Below, one piece after another: positions 14,512-15,725 of a stretch of DNA of 15,725 nt. A program made the position numbers and the translations under genes. Under the pieces are notes generated by a model, which worked only from the letters and a program-made list of their open reading frames with translations, was not told the origin of the DNA and did no database searches. This DNA comes from Terriglobales bacterium (GTDB lineage: Bacteria > Acidobacteriota > Terriglobia > Terriglobales > Acidobacteriaceae), in contig JASHXK010000174.1 in assembly GCA_030043575.1 (NCBI GenBank), positions 1-15,725 on the forward strand. The letters are read 5' to 3'. Numbering within the stretch: the stretch's first letter is position 1; each line of letters begins with the position of its first letter.

Positions 14512-15725
14512 ATGGTCCTGACCTTTTTGACGGCGAGTGCCGGTCATTTGGAGCATTCCGCGCGAAATATTTTGTGGTTCGTAGCGCTGTTCGGTTCCCT
14601 CACCTCGACCGTCTTTTTCGGAATGGTGATGGTGGCCATCCGGCGCTATCTGCGGATGTCTCGTCGTCTGCAAGCGGAAATTCAGGCCGCGCCGGCCGTT
14701 CTTCTGCCGCCGGTTACCATCCTCAAGCCAGTGCATGGAATGGAGCCGCGGCTGGAAGCGACGCTGGAGAGTTTCTTTCGTCAGGATTATCCCCACTTCG
14801 AAATCATTTTTGGCGCTCGCAGCCGGGACAATGAAGCGCTGGTGGTGGTGGAGCGACTGCGCGCCAAGTACCCCGAAGTGCGCACGCAGGTCGTCATTTC
14901 CGGCGAGCCGTCCTGGCCTAATGCAAAAGTATTTTCCCTGGCCAAGATGATCGCTTCTACGGATAACGATTACCTGGTGATCAGCGATAGCGACGTTCTG
15001 GTGGGGCACGATTTCCTGCGCAATGTGATGCCTCCGCTTTTGAACCCTAAGGTTGGGCTGGTGACGTGTCTGTATCAAGGCATTCCCGCCAGCGGTCTCT
15101 GGTCGCAACTGGAGGCGCTGGGAATGTCCGTGGAGATGCCGGCGGGCGTGATGGTAGCGGAGATGGTCGATGGTATGCGATTTGCGCTGGGAGCGGCAAT
15201 GGCCGTGCGCCGCGACGCGATCGAAGCCATCGGTGGTGTGCGCGAAACGGCTGACTTCTACTCCGACGATTTCGTGCTTGGCCATCTCGTGTCCGAGGCT
15301 GGGTATCAGGTCGTGCTGTCGCATTACAAAGTCGGGCACGTGCTCGCGGTGCGCTCGCTGCGCCGTACCTTTGGAGATCAGTTGCGCTGGATGAAGAGCA
15401 CCCGCTATTCGCGGCCATGGGGGCACGTTGGCTCAGGCTTGACGTATGCCATGCCATTCGGATTGCTGGCGCTGCTGCTGGGGTTGGGCCATCACCACAA
15501 GCTGTATGTCGGTATTGCCTTACTCGCTCTGGCTTGGCTGAATCGTACCCTCTTGTCGGCGATTGTGGGCTGGGGGATCCTGCGCGATCCTCGCAGCCTG
15601 TGGCTGTGCTGGCTGTATCCGCTGCGTGATCTCCTGGGATTCTTCACCTGGGTGGGCAGCTTCACCGGCAATCGATTCTTCTGGCGCGGCGAATTCTACG
15701 AATTTGGCGAGGACGGGCGGATTGC
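14512..15725 (+). CDS. hpnI: HpnI-like glycosyltransferase (ceramide-glucosyltransferase type), cut by the window end
   Basis: A membrane-bound family 2/21 glycosyltransferase. The closest match I recognise is HpnI, which transfers N-acetylglucosamine to bacteriohopanetetrol in hopanoid synthesis. Ceramide glucosyltransferase-like enzymes are the alternative. The frame is open for 404 codons to the edge, and the end (W-R-G-E-F-Y-E-F-G-E-D-G-R-I) looks like the usual C-terminus, so only a few residues are probably missing. It has an N-terminal membrane helix (about 20-43), the catalytic start P-P-V-T-I-L-K-P-V-H-G (66-76), D159-S-D161, D252-D253-F, and D-Q-L-R292-W293 matching the (Q/R)xxRW site. 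Two to three C-terminal membrane helices follow (311-385). ATG 14512 is the first possible start after an in-frame stop at 14500. There is no clear ribosome binding site. It follows hypF by 164 bases. Confidence 0.82.
   Translation, partial: MVLTFLTASAGHLEHSARNILWFVALFGSLTSTVFFGMVMVAIRRYLRMSRRLQAEIQAAPAVLLPPVTILKPVHGMEPRLEATLESFFRQDYPHFEIIFGARSRDNEALVVVERLRAKYPEVRTQVVISGEPSWPNAKVFSLAKMIASTDNDYLVISDSDVLVGHDFLRNVMPPLLNPKVGLVTCLYQGIPASGLWSQLEALGMSVEMPAGVMVAEMVDGMRFALGAAMAVRRDAIEAIGGVRETADFYSDDFVLGHLVSEAGYQVVLSHYKVGHVLAVRSLRRTFGDQLRWMKSTRYSRPWGHVGSGLTYAMPFGLLALLLGLGHHHKLYVGIALLALAWLNRTLLSAIVGWGILRDPRSLWLCWLYPLRDLLGFFTWVGSFTGNRFFWRGEFYEFGEDGRI

Noticed and set aside
14455..15426. A 323-codon open frame on the minus strand
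   Set aside because: It lies wholly across the HpnI-like gene, whose plus-strand protein has clear catalytic motifs and membrane helices. The minus-strand product is rich in His, Arg and Gln with no recognisable domain.

Overview
The window is about 15.7 kb of moderately GC-rich chromosomal DNA from a bacterium that is most likely an acidobacterium. This assignment is an inference. It rests on the mix of genes: a large secreted Asp-box/VPS10-type protein, a HpnI-like glycosyltransferase, an Nramp-like transporter with a D-A-N-G motif, and an AsmA-like protein. It also rests on an intergenic nested palindrome with TGTCATCCC/GGGATGACA ends, a type I associate with acidobacterial genomes. No phage, plasmid, transposase, CRISPR, rRNA or tRNA feature is visible, and coding density is normal.

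Layout. Positions 64-1404 (+): a small tandem zinc-ribbon protein, then a secreted M23 (LytM-type) peptidase. Positions 1508-1969 (-): a stand-alone response-regulator receiver protein, divergent from mtaB (2146-3498, +), a tRNA methylthiotransferase. Positions 3499-3819: no gene, but a 178-bp nested inverted-repeat element followed by the infC promoter. Positions 3820-4404 (+): infC (translation initiation factor IF-3), which starts at a non-canonical ATC codon behind a perfect Shine-Dalgarno sequence. Positions 4534-11905: a co-oriented minus-strand run, transcribed as Asp-box/VPS10 protein, a 17-codon upstream ORF, FUSC membrane protein, Nramp-like transporter, gluconokinase, AsmA-like protein. 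Positions 12086-14347 (+): hypF, divergent from the Asp-box gene. Positions 14512-15725 (+): a HpnI-like glycosyltransferase that runs off the window edge.

How the genes relate. The window looks like ordinary core and semi-core chromosome rather than one dedicated system. infC and mtaB both serve translation (initiation and tRNA modification). The M23 peptidase, AsmA-like protein, FUSC protein and HpnI all belong to the cell envelope. hypF normally serves [NiFe]-hydrogenase maturation, but no other hyp gene is here. I found no convincing new multi-gene system. The most informative signals are small: the ATC start of infC, the short ORF with a strong ribosome binding site ahead of the FUSC gene, the nested palindrome, a probable leaderless start for mtaB, and substitutions at metal-binding positions in HypF and the Nramp-like protein.
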